A DNA stretch of 64,000 nt, taken from NCBI RefSeq assembly GCF_964340395.1, contig NC_135556.1, positions 12,897,410 through 12,961,409 on the forward strand. Reading direction: 5' to 3'. The stretch comes from Glandiceps talaboti. Its lineage: Eukaryota; Hemichordata; Enteropneusta; Spengelidae. Positions 1-9,935 of this stretch are shown piece by piece. The stretch's first letter is position 1; every line of letters begins with the position of its first letter. Position numbers and translations under genes: made by a program. The notes under the pieces were generated by a model that saw only the letters and a program-made list of their open reading frames with translations, was not told the origin of the DNA and searched no databases.

Positions 1-97
1 ATGGCTGTTACACATCAAAAGATCCTTATTTCCATTGGTGATATGTAAAAGTTGCTTGGTTTGCAATGAACTGTCCTGTATTTATCATACACAGAGG

Positions 98-2704
98 TCA
101 ATATCCTTTACGACCTCTGAACCTTTGTCTGTTGTCAAGCTGGGGGGAAAAAAGTAAATAGAATATCTCAATTATTCACAAGGTGAGAGTAAAGAAGAAG
201 TATGTGCTACAGGTACAAACAATACATTGTATTCAAGCATATTATCACAGTGGCCTAACAAACTCTACTTGTATCTGTGACCTTGACTGACTACTATGCA
301 TTTGTGGTACAGTCAGAGAGAAGGTCAAATCTACTGTTATACCTATTGAAGCAATTGTGTTAGATTTATTCAAGGTTAGAGCCATGGTGCTGCGCATATA
401 GGGTATGTATATTGTGGTACAGTCACAGAGGTCAAGTCTATTCTTGTGACTATTGAAGCAACTGTATTATTATTAGATTCATTCTAGGGTAGAGTCATGA
501 TGCATATTGGGTATTTTTTACTTTACTATTACTTGTTGAAACCATTGTATGTCATCCTTGAGTTTCTATGAAAATTATATCAGCATTCTCCCCCATTAAA
601 GAGAAAGCACAGTGATAATACTGCCCTTGCCACCCAGGCCACCATACTTGGCAGGTTTGTGCTGTGCTTCAAAAGTGTTCTACCATCCTTGAGCTTTTAA
701 TAATTTTTAACTGCTCTCACACGAAAAATAGCTAATCCCAATGTTCATGAGTATGAGTGACTGAGTATGTTTTAATGTTTAATACACCATCACATACATA
801 TTATAATATTCTGATCATAATGCAAACCATTATGCAAATTATACTATGTTAATTTATACATAGATTATTATGCAAATTATACCATGCTAATTTATATATA
901 AAGTATTATGCAAATTATACCACGTTAATTTATACATAAACCATTATGCAAATTATACCATGTTAATTTACACATAAACCATTATGCAAATTATACCATT
1001 AATTTATACATAATAAGAGTATAATTATGTAAATTAGCTGCCATCCTTGCAATCTTCACAGAGGAGAACACTGTATATCACAAGACTACAGTATTGCATA
1101 CAATTACATATATTATGTAAACTGCTGTTCAAACTTATTCTGTTGGTCAAGAAATTTAATGAACAGAGGTAAAAAATTCTCTCACAATATACAACGTATA
1201 CAGTATCAAACGCAATGTAGGCTGTATTGACTGTTGACTATTTACATTATTTATATGTTTATAATTATAAGTAAAAACCGAGATTACTAGATTACTTCAT
1301 TTAATCAGTTTTGCTAAATGAAACTGGCTACTCACCAAAGATCTCTTGCATTCAAAGAAGGCAAAATGTAAAGCTTTACACTCCTGGTCAATTTCACCTA
1401 GACGTAGACATTCTTTTGGAGTTTTACCATCCTGTAAATAAAGAATAATGGTTGTAGTACCTCAACTCAAGCTTCATTGTCTAGAAGTGGAACTGTGTCT
1501 GGTTTGAAAAAAAAAAAAACCTTTCGGGGCAAGCCCCAAAGCAGAAGTAGAACTGTGTCTGGTTTGAAAAAACCTTCTGGGGCAAGCCCCAAAGCAGAAC
1601 GCTTGACTATCATTTTGTGATATGGTCTATACAGTATAACATAATGTGTTAGAATCAGAGCTACAGATAAACTATTAATATCAATATTAATATTAATATA
1701 TGAATGGTTCGGCATGATATGTCTATTTTATTATTGATAAATGAGCATGTTGATCAAAATTTATAGATTGCAGCAGGTAACTAGTACATGTACATGTACA
1801 TGTAAGCATTGTAGCTCTTTTTGTTATGAACACATTCTTTACAGTCATTACATGTATTTCATTTACTAGTACATATAAAGAATTGTTACCAGGGATGAAC
1901 AAATCATTTTGTGAACTGGTGGTCCCTGGACCAGTGCCTTAAAAAATCCAGTGGTCCTGCTGAAAGAATTAATGGTACAAGGTAAAACTTGTGCAGGTCC
2001 GTCCAAAAAAATCGCTAGTCCTGGACCCAGGACCAGTGGATTTGTTCACCCCTGATTGTTACCATTCACCATTCTCTCTTTCATTTTGCCTTTTTGTGAA
2101 TGTCTGCTTTGTTCTTGTGTTTTCCCTTTACACATGTCACTGTGGTTCTCTAGATACTGGAGGACTTTCAATTAACTGAACTGAAAGGCAACGATCTTAC
2201 CATTGCTTTAATTAAGTAAGCACAGAATCTTGCAAACAACTGCCCTCCCCCCCCCCCAATTGTGACTATCTTGGTTTATTTTCTAAATAGTCTTGGGATT
2301 CAGGGGGCATTTCAGTGAGTGATACAGGTAACATAAACCATGGATGTATTAGCACTAAATTATACCATGGAGGTATAAAAATACATCCATGTATAAACAG
2401 ATGTACATTTGATATTGATATAGTTATTAATTATCGTTTACTATCCGTCTACCCCACTGCCAGTGTCGGTATAGTCTAGTTCCAGACAGGGCCAGTATTA
2501 CGCATTAAATACTTCATCTTTGGGATTAAGATGAAGTATTTAATACGTGTTACTGTCCTTGTCTGGAACTAGACTAGTGTCGGTACAGAGCCTGACCTTT
2601 CTAACACAATCACTGGCAAGCAGACAGTTCTTGAGATCTTCTCGAACTCCGGCACACGGTGTTTTATCTTCCAATTCTGGTCTATCGTCCCAATATTTCG
2701 GCAT
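98..2704 (-). CDS. COA5: Cytochrome c oxidase assembly factor 5 (PET191 family), complete, 3 exons
   Basis: Small intermembrane-space protein needed for assembly of mitochondrial complex IV. Coding exons on the minus strand are 2704-2597, 1431-1336 and 139-98. All junctions are phase 0 with GT-AG sites, giving 81 residues (human about 74). The start MPKYWDDRP matches the human MPKYYEDKP start, the middle contains KTPKECLRLG and FAFFECKRSL, and the end LDNRQRFRGRKGY is nearly identical to human. Cysteines 17/27 and 44/54/64 are spaced CX9C, as expected for a disulfide-relay (CHCH-like) import substrate; there is no cleavable presequence. It is head-to-head with UNC50, with about 370 bp between the COA5 start codon and the UNC50 first-exon donor. 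A 105-bp hairpin element lies 20 bp inside intron 1. The identification rests on remembered family sequence plus perfect splice phase. Confidence 0.94.
300..514. repeat. Two-copy tandem duplication in COA5 intron 2
   Basis: Two diverged copies of about 105 bp, roughly 300-411 and 412-514. Each begins with a TTGTGGTACAGTCA-like word, followed by AAGGTCAA-type and CTATTGAAGCAA words. No coding content is seen. Confidence 0.7.
820..1020. repeat. ~45-bp tandem repeat containing ATGCAAAT octamers
   Basis: About five copies of a unit built on TTATGCAAATTATACCATG followed by TTAATTTATACATAAA. Each copy holds the octamer ATGCAAAT. It lies in COA5 intron 2. An unrelated-looking AT-rich array with the same octamer is at 62040-62150. 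Confidence 0.85.
1483..1596. repeat. ~57-bp tandem duplication in COA5 intron 1
   Basis: Copies at about 1483-1542 and 1543-1596 share AACTGTGTCTGGTTTGAAAA and GGGGCAAGCCCCAAAGCAGA. They differ mainly in the length of the A run. GGGGC-AA-GCCCC is a small hairpin in each copy. Confidence 0.85.
2472..2576. mobile_element. 105-bp hairpin MITE with 9-bp target duplication
   Basis: Almost the whole element is one inverted repeat. The left arm begins TAGTCTAGTTCCAGACAGG and the right arm ends CTTGTCTGGAACTAGACTA, with a short loop near 2520. It is flanked on both sides by the direct 9-mer GTGTCGGTA (2463-2471 and 2577-2585). A 9-bp duplication with long inverted arms is typical of Mutator-like or Foldback elements; the assignment is inferred. 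It sits just inside COA5 intron 1. Confidence 0.8.
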
Positions 2705-3071
2705 TTTGAAAATGACGGCGATTCCACCGAATCAAAATATCAAAATCAAAAGCTAGTGTCCTGATACTTTTCTCAAATTTCCCCTAATTTACAGTTGGCG
2801 TTTTTCAGTGAAGGAGAGAAAAAAAATAATTTCACTAGGGCGCAGCCATTTTGAATGACGAATACTGGGTAATGCGTCAAACCATTGCGCAGATGAGTCA
2901 GATTGTTGGCTCAACACGTCAACACTGAGCTGTGTTGGGATCGTGAAACACATTTTTAATAGTAAATCGAATGAATTAAGGATAACGGAGAATTAATACG
3001 ACTGCAAGGATAAGAAACGATATTTGTGCTTTCAACAGAACACAGTCTGTTCAGAAGCTGACAAACAACAG
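2705..3071. promoter_or_regulatory. Bidirectional COA5/UNC50 promoter and UNC50 5' UTR exon
   Basis: This is the shared upstream region of COA5 (minus) and UNC50 (plus). A GTGAGT donor at 3072 after AACAACAG probably ends a noncoding first exon of UNC50, whose coding exon begins at 3599. The words GCGCAGCCATTTTGAATGACG-like at about 2851-2870 (shown in part) include a GCCATTTT match to the YY1 core. No TATA box is evident. The start sites cannot be placed exactly. Confidence 0.6.
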
Positions 3072-3600
3072 GTGAGTGTGTCTGTAAGAGAGGTGTGTAA
3101 ACGTTGGGCACTGCACCCAGGGTTAGTCATGTTAGTATTCACTGATTCAGAGATTTATCCATATAGAAAATGAGTCATGCAGGAATAGTAATATTTACAA
3201 AAAAAACTGTGCAACAATTATTTCAGGGTTTGAAAAATGTATGAAGTATATATCATAAACAGTTTTCAAGTGTGTTATCTCTGAAGTAATGCACATATAT
3301 TCCACTAACAAAATTAATATTAAATTTGCTGCCTAAATAGTAAATATCAATTATCATTACATTGTATTGATAATTCATATATTCACTGGCTGCGTCATAA
3401 AAAAAATAACAAACTGCGTAATAATACTGTGTACATCAGACTGCATCGTCCTTCTGAGATCATGAAAATTGTCATGTAAATAATAAAATCAAGCTACAGT
3501 TTGTGAGACTACTTCATCAAATGTTATTATGGAGATGATAAGAATTTTCCATGGTACATGAAATATATTTATGTTGATACTAATTGTTATTATTACAGAA

Positions 3601-6600
3601 ATGTTGACAAGTTCAGTTTTGCTCCACAAAGTGGAGACATCCCCTCCACCTAGTCCAACTGGACTGAATAATCCACGACTCCAGGCCAGACACACGGCAG
3701 GTGCCAAGCGACACAAGTACCTGAGAAGAATATTCAAGTTTCAACAAATGGATTTTGAATTTGCTCTCTGGCAGATGTTGTATTTATTTATTTCACCTCA
3801 AAAAGTGTAAGTCTTTGCAACATAATAATGCTAGACTGTAGTTTGTTGAAGCTTTGAAAAAATGGAGAGAGAAAAGTACAAAAAACTTTGGGACGAGCAA
3901 GTGGCAGTCTAGACACTTGCTTATTTTTGCCAGAGAGGGTGCTCTTCCACAAAATATTTTGATTGGGTGCAAATAAAAATATTCTTTTGTTATGATGTCG
4001 GAGCTGATAATTTGGGTCGGTCGGGTAATGAGAAACAGAAGAAAAAAATAGGGTCACTCTTACCAGTACTACTGAGGCACAAATCTGTATTGTAGACGTA
4101 CAAGCACCAATACTGGTTGTCGCATACATACCAGTGTTGATGTCATTCAAGTATCTTGATCTTTTTTTTTTCCATTTGAAAATCTCTGCAGTGTATTGAA
4201 TTAATTTGACAGTTTTCCATATCTTTTGTTTATAAGTAAGCTGTGAATTGCAGTCAAATTACCATTGTCAAACACTACAAGATTTGAGTGAAGAGTTACA
4301 TACATGTAGTTGGGGTTTGCTTACCAGTAGATTATTGTGTGAAACTTATTACCACACTTATTCTTAATTCCTGTTTGTCAGATGATATGTTAATTTGTAT
4401 TCTTTATGCCTTTTACAGGTACAGAAATTTCCAATACAGAAAACGTAAGTACAGTACTGCCATCTTAGACTCTGTTCATTTAGTCTGTAAGGTGTGCTGA
4501 CGGGGCACCCTCACACATCGGTCAACCCCTCCAAGACATATGCAGCCCAAAATGAACCACTGTTTTCAATAACTCATGAAAAGTAATATGAGTAAAGAAG
4601 ATGATTTAATATTAGCAACCTATGACGAAGATCATTCGAACATCCGGGTATTTCTTACTGTAGCCCCTATTACTAGTATTAGTATATGCTACTATTATCC
4701 ACGACCTAAATTTGGTCGTACGACCGGTCGTGTAGCGTGGGCATTGAAAACAGTGGTTCATTTTGGGCAGGGTATCCTCCCAGAAGAGGCCGGTGAGGAT
4801 GCAAAGACATGACGTATCTTACAGCTTACTATTTATTATGAATGTAATGTCAAATTGTCATTGTAGGAATATCAGGACAATTTTATCATTTCTGTAGTCT
4901 GTAACGTAAAATACTTTGTCAGGGCGCCCTCATCAGTCTACCCTTTTCAAGGCAGATGAGTGTAGAACAACCATCATATCTTGCAGTCTATCTAGCAGCA
5001 AGTTATGTGTTTGTGCATTCTATACAACAATAGGGTAGTTCAGTCTTTGACTGCTGGTTTTACATGTCGTTCCTATTCCAACTCAAAAGAGTATACCCGA
5101 CAAAAGAAAAGACGTCAAAGTATCTTGTTCTATTTATTGAAAAAATACTGTTGTTGTTCCTCCAATGAAAGCACATTGATTATGTGTACATTCAAGGAAG
5201 AAAAGCTAAACTTACACTGATATGTGACTATGTCATTTTGTGGAAAAAAGATTTGATAATCAACATAGTACTTAGACATTTGGAAAGGTCATTTCTAAGA
5301 TCCCATCAAATCAGTTTGACTTATGGCAAAGTCTTATATATTTTCAGAAACAAAAGATCAGTGGGCCCGTGATGATCCAGCTTTTCTTGTTCTGCTTAGT
5401 GTCTGTCTTTGTGGTAAGCAAACTTTCCTGTTGTGTAGTAGTACATGGAGTTCTGAACTAATTTACAGTAACAGCTGATGAAGGCTGAGTGATTTTAGCC
5501 GAAATATACTGTAAATTATTTATGCTGTGAGTTTGGAACTACCACTAAAAAATACTATTCCACAGCAAGGAAACAAAATTTTTTGTTGTTTCGTGTTATT
5601 GTTACTGTAACAGGTTAAAACATGACCATTGCTTGTAACATTTCAAAGTATGATATTTTTTACAAGTATTTCAAGTTTTAAAAACTAATAGTCAGAAGTT
5701 CATGACATTCAAATGTGGAAGTAGTCAATGGTAAATCCTGAAGAGAAATCTGTTCATCATTCCATTGAAAACAAATGAATATAGTGAACTTGTTTCTGTG
5801 TGTAATTCATAATACAGTTGGAAGAGAATCACAAATTTTCTCAACAGCAGCAGAAATTTTGGATATGCCGTCAGAACTGTGTTGACTTTGTGAATCGAAA
5901 TTTTCTGACTATGAACATTCTTTCTTGCATTATAGATATTGATTATTGCATGAAAGTACTTTTGTAAAAAATAAATAAAAATTACACATTCTTCTTTTTT
6001 TTAGTGTCATCAATTGGTTTTGCTATTGTCCTGAAACTTCATGTGTTGGCATTTTTCAAGTTCTTGCTATGGGTGATATTTGTTGACTGTATTGGAGTTG
6101 GTCTCTTTGTGGCCAGTGCTCTTTGGTAAGTTTCATGTATTCACACTCTCCTGCCATCCATTAGAGTTAGTCTCATTGTTGCCAGTGCTCTTTGGTAAGT
6201 TTCATGTATTCAGATCCACTTGTCACAGAAGGATGCAAATATTTATTCAAGCCATCTGTCAAACAGTGCAGACTTGAGTATTATGTGTTCAGTATGTGTA
6301 TTACTGAAGACTTCTGTTTAGCTTGCAAATGTTGTTAAACAATGTATCACGATCAGTGAGACTGATCACAAGGTTTCATGTTGAGGTAGACATAGACCCT
6401 CCTGGATAGACATAGTAAAGATAACATACAAACATGACATACAGTGTCTGCTTTGCATTTTGTTATGTTTGTATTGTGTTTTTTGTTATTATTTAACAAA
6501 ATACAGAGCAGACACTGTGTAAAGGATATTCGTGTGTTATCTTTATTGTGTCAATCTCAACAATATGAAAACTGGTCATTGGTCTCTCTGATCTTGATAC

Positions 6601-8749
6601 ATTGCTTAGTAGCATTTGCAAGCTAAGAAGAAATCTCCTGTAATGCATAAGTTGTATCCTGCTGTGTGCTGTAGCGATACATATCTGTATGAGAATTTAT
6701 ATCAGTTTGATAATGTGATATAAAGAAGACTTTTCCCCAAGCTAGTTTTAATTCAGTGATTGTTGTCACCTAGGTGGTAAAATTATATTCCAGGTAATCA
6801 TGAGAATAGGCCATTCTAGACTGCAAACAGGAAATTGAGAATACAGCGCCCTCGCTAAAATTTGGGGTATCATTGCCTCATAGTATCATTTCTTAACCTT
6901 GGTATTCTGTAGAAGTGTAAATCAGGGATGTTTTTCATATTGTTCAGACATCGAGGAAAGCAGCAGTGCTCTATGATTAACCAAGTAACCTATACCATGT
7001 ATACCCCCCAAGGTACACACAGACAGGAAGTCGAGTGCCACCATGGCAAATTTTGCAAAGGCCGATTGAACAGCTTTGATGAAACCTAAATCTCCAAAAT
7101 CCTTCCATACTGGTGGTTGGTTACATTGTGATGTTAATTTCTGAAGGGATTTTGTATGTTTTGTTTACACTATAGGTTTGTAACTAACAAGTATCTGAGG
7201 AGTCCAAGCAGTGCTTCCCCACAGGACGTGGAATGGGGTTATGCTTTTGATGTTCATCTCAATGCATTCTTTCCACTGCTTATGATACTGCATTTCTTAC
7301 AACTTTTCTTCCTGAAACGTAAGTGATTCAGCAATTTTTAGATGTTTAGTGTACAGTGTAACATGAATTGATGGCTGAATGTAGGACATTTTGTTCCCTT
7401 TTTTTAAAAAGAAGAAGAAAGAAAAGCAAGTACAATAACCCAGCAGAAAAAGACTTAGACTAAGAAATAGCTTGAACAAGTTGAGTCCAGCCATTTGATA
7501 TAAATAGTGTATGTGCATACACTAATGTTGTTTACATCTCTCCAGGTGGGGGGGGGGGGGGGGTGTACCTGGCAAGGTAATGCCTACTACCAATAGTGTA
7601 CCCTGGTAGATTCAAATTACAAGCAAAAATACTACAACATTTCAAAGATTTGGGGTCAAAAGTCTACATTTCAGCCAGAAACTAAAAGAAAAAAATCAAC
7701 ATTCAGCCACACAGTAGGAGTTGAATGTAGCAACTGTTTCTTAATTTCTAAATTTGATTGGGTTCAGAAAAATATGTTACGTTATATGTCATTTATTCAA
7801 AACAAAAGATAAGGCAAAAGTGTTATCAGTGACATCCATAGTACATTTTCAAATATAACTCCCCCAGGCCACAATTGTTGTACCATAATTAACCCGCCAA
7901 TGCTATGTAAGTTATTCAACACAGTAATCAATCTTGTTGACATAGATTATTTGTATTCATATCTCACAGCTGTCATTGCCCATGATTGGTTTGTTTCCTA
8001 TTTCCTTGGTAACAGTCTTTGGCTCATTGCTGTTAGTTACTACATTTACATCACATTCCTTGGCTACAGTGGTGAGTATGATAACCAAGTTGGATTTTAT
8101 ATATTTTTCTGTTTACTGAAGTGACAAATTGTAGGTAATTTTTAGCACAACTGAGCTGAGGTTCATCATGCTATAGGCATCAAGTTTGGTCTGTGTGTAT
8201 GTAAGTATGTACAACCCATAAAAAGCGATCCGATCAATGGTTTTCAAATTACATCCAAAAGAGTGATTTTCTGTCAAAAGAGGTCATCTTTTACAATGGA
8301 AGTCTATAAGGCTAAAGTCCATGGGATGTTCCATTATGTAGGGGTGTTTTCATGTTTAATATCAAGATGATGACATGTAATAGAAGAAAATGACAAAAAC
8401 TTAAGTTACATTTACAGTTACTTATAGACCACCCTTTTGACATAGCAATATCTACTACACAAGACATACATTGCATTCAAATCGTGTAACTGATGCTAAG
8501 TGAATAGAACACGCATAAATATGTGCATCTAAACCTCTTTATTCTAAATCACAGAATGCTGATCGAATCTCTTTTATAATAGTAAATCCATGTTTCTGTT
8601 TTTCCTCAGCATTACCTTTCTTGAAGAAAACAGTTGTATTACTATACCCAGCAATGATAGCGTGTATAATCATCTATATCGTATCTCTGATAATGAGTTG
8701 GAATTGGAGCAAAGGACTAATGGACTTCTATGCATACAGGGTTCTGTAG
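3601..8749 (+). CDS. UNC50: UNC-50 family Golgi membrane protein, complete, 7 coding exons
   Basis: Multi-pass membrane protein of the Golgi/ER-Golgi system; in C. elegans the family is needed for nicotinic receptor trafficking. Coding segments are 3601-3806 (exon from 3599), 4419-4444, 5348-5413, 6005-6125, 7176-7318, 7970-8071 and 8610-8749. Phases agree at every junction and give 267 residues (human about 259). Family blocks seen in order are ARHTAGAKRHKYLRRIFKF, MDFEFALWQMLYLF, TKDQWARDDPAFLVLL, VEWGYAFDVHLNAFFPLL, GNSLWLIAVSYYIYITFLGY and LPFLKKTVVLLYP, with hydrophobic helices in exons 5-8. The second coding exon is only 26 nt. A noncoding first exon probably ends at 3071. A copy of the exon 5 end lies just downstream of its donor. 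Confidence 0.96.
4486..4826. mobile_element. Short dispersed hairpin element interrupted by a second MITE
   Basis: The outer family has left words GTCTGTAAGGTGTGCTGACG and ACCCTCACACATCGGT, and a right part GGCCGGTGAGGATG then TGACGTATCTTAC. The uninterrupted reverse-strand copy at 9838-9935 shows these parts next to each other, so 4545-4768 is an insertion. Further partial copies are at 4905-5000 and 38925-38990. It lies in UNC50 intron after the 26-nt exon. Confidence 0.6.
4545..4768. mobile_element. 224-bp MITE with ~26-bp terminal inverted repeats
   Basis: Left end GCCCAAAATGAACCACTGTT continues TTCAAT. The right end is its exact reverse complement, ending AACAGTGGTTCATTTTGGGC. The target duplication is unclear. 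No transposase is present. Confidence 0.8.
5460..5518. repeat. Small hairpin in UNC50 intron
   Basis: AATTTACAGTA at the left pairs with TACTGTAAATT at the right, around a ~37-bp loop containing GCTGATGAAGGCTGAG. It may be the relic of a short element. Confidence 0.45.
6160..6212 (+). repeat. Tandem copy of the 3' end of UNC50 exon 5 with its splice donor
   Basis: 53 bp matching 6091-6143 with four mismatches. It includes the last exon bases and the donor TTTGGTAAGTTTC. The true exon ends at 6125. Using the second donor would read TAA right after TGG, so the copy would not encode normal UNC50. Confidence 0.85.
8138..8350 (+). repeat. Dispersed repeat with AGCACAACTGA head
   Basis: The head TTTTTAGCACAACTGAGCTG and GCTATAGGCAT are shared with the larger copy at 27235-27960. 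A GT-rich stretch and a diverged body follow. It lies in the last intron of UNC50. Confidence 0.6.
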
Positions 8750-9616
8750 AAAATGGACAGCTCACACTACAGTATCTGTACTCTCTGTTTTCTGTTCCTA
8801 CAAATGTATATATTGCATGTAACACTTACCAGCATATGTGGGAGATGGCAGCCAGCTGTAATAATAATAATAATACCAGTACCAGGATTTTTTACTCGCC
8901 AAGTTGAACTGAAGTGAAGTACTGAATGTTGCACTCAGAGGCTGTTCCTAGTGGAGGCGACATTTCATGTCATCACAGCCAGATGCATGTTTCTTGGCAT
9001 ACAGTATACACAAGTATCAAGATTTGAAGAAAATGCTGGCAACGTATTTTGTACAAATAACCGTAGTATGTTTGTGACTGTTTATGAGAAACCAGAGCTA
9101 GCAGATAGGGCTACAATCTTCTTCTTTTTTTAAATTGTATATTCCGGTAGAAGCATGCAAAAGCAGGATAAATCAAAATACTTAATTTCAAGACTTTATA
9201 GAAGATATGTGCTTGGGCTTTATGTTCATGGATCAAAATGGTATCTTAGTTCTGTACTGTAGCAAAGGTCTCAAAGGATATCAATGTTTGAATGGAATTA
9301 TTTATGTGAACAAATCATAATTTTATTTGTCTGTGACGATCTCCAACGGGTGGGGCCATGAAGGGGGAAGAATGCAAGTGTTAAATTTTGGGATAATGCT
9401 TAATTCCAACATTTTGATCAGAAATTGGTAATTAACATGGGTTAATTCACAGAAAGAAAATACAACTACAACAAGTTAGTGGGACACAAGATGATTTATT
9501 TGTTGCATAATGTGTACATAATAAATAAAGGTTTATAAAAATCTGTTTTAGCATTGCGATGTCTTTTTTATATAACTTACTAAAAATGAAGTACATGTCA
9601 TACATAATATCAGACA

Positions 9617-9745
9617 GTGGGTATAAGATGAAGCATGTGGTAACTATAGCAACAGTTGCCAAGCATGTGGTCACTATAGTAACCGATGAAGTATGTGGTA
9701 ATGTAGCTATAGCAACAGTTGCCAAGCATCAGATTCATATTTAAT
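9617..9745. repeat. Short tandem repeat AAGCATGTGGTAACTATAGC
   Basis: Three imperfect copies of a ~35-45 bp unit with AGCATGTGGT, ACTATAGCAACAGTTGCC and variants. CAACAGTTGC-type words give weak palindromes. Confidence 0.7.
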
Positions 9746-9837
9746 GTCACTGTCCTGTTAGTCATCTCTGGTGATAAGATATAATCAGAATGAACAATTC
9801 ATTATATTCAAGGAATTGTGGTAGTCATAGACAGTAA

Positions 9838-9935
9838 GATATGTCATGTTGTTCCGCCCTCATCGGCCTCCTCTTGCCAACCGATGTGTGAGGGCGCCCC
9901 GTCACGGTGTACCTTACACACTATGGTTGTCCAGA
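9838..9935 (-). mobile_element. Uninterrupted copy of the GGGCGCCCTCA hairpin element
   Basis: The reverse complement reads GTAAGGTACACCGTGACGGG, then GCGCCCTCACACATCGGT and GGCCGATGAGGGCG. CATCGGT and GGCCGATG form a hairpin. It is the reference copy for the interrupted element at 4486-4826. Confidence 0.6.

Noticed and set aside
820-1020. CRISPR-like regularly spaced repeat
   Set aside because: The repeats are contiguous tandem units without unique spacers, in a eukaryotic intron.
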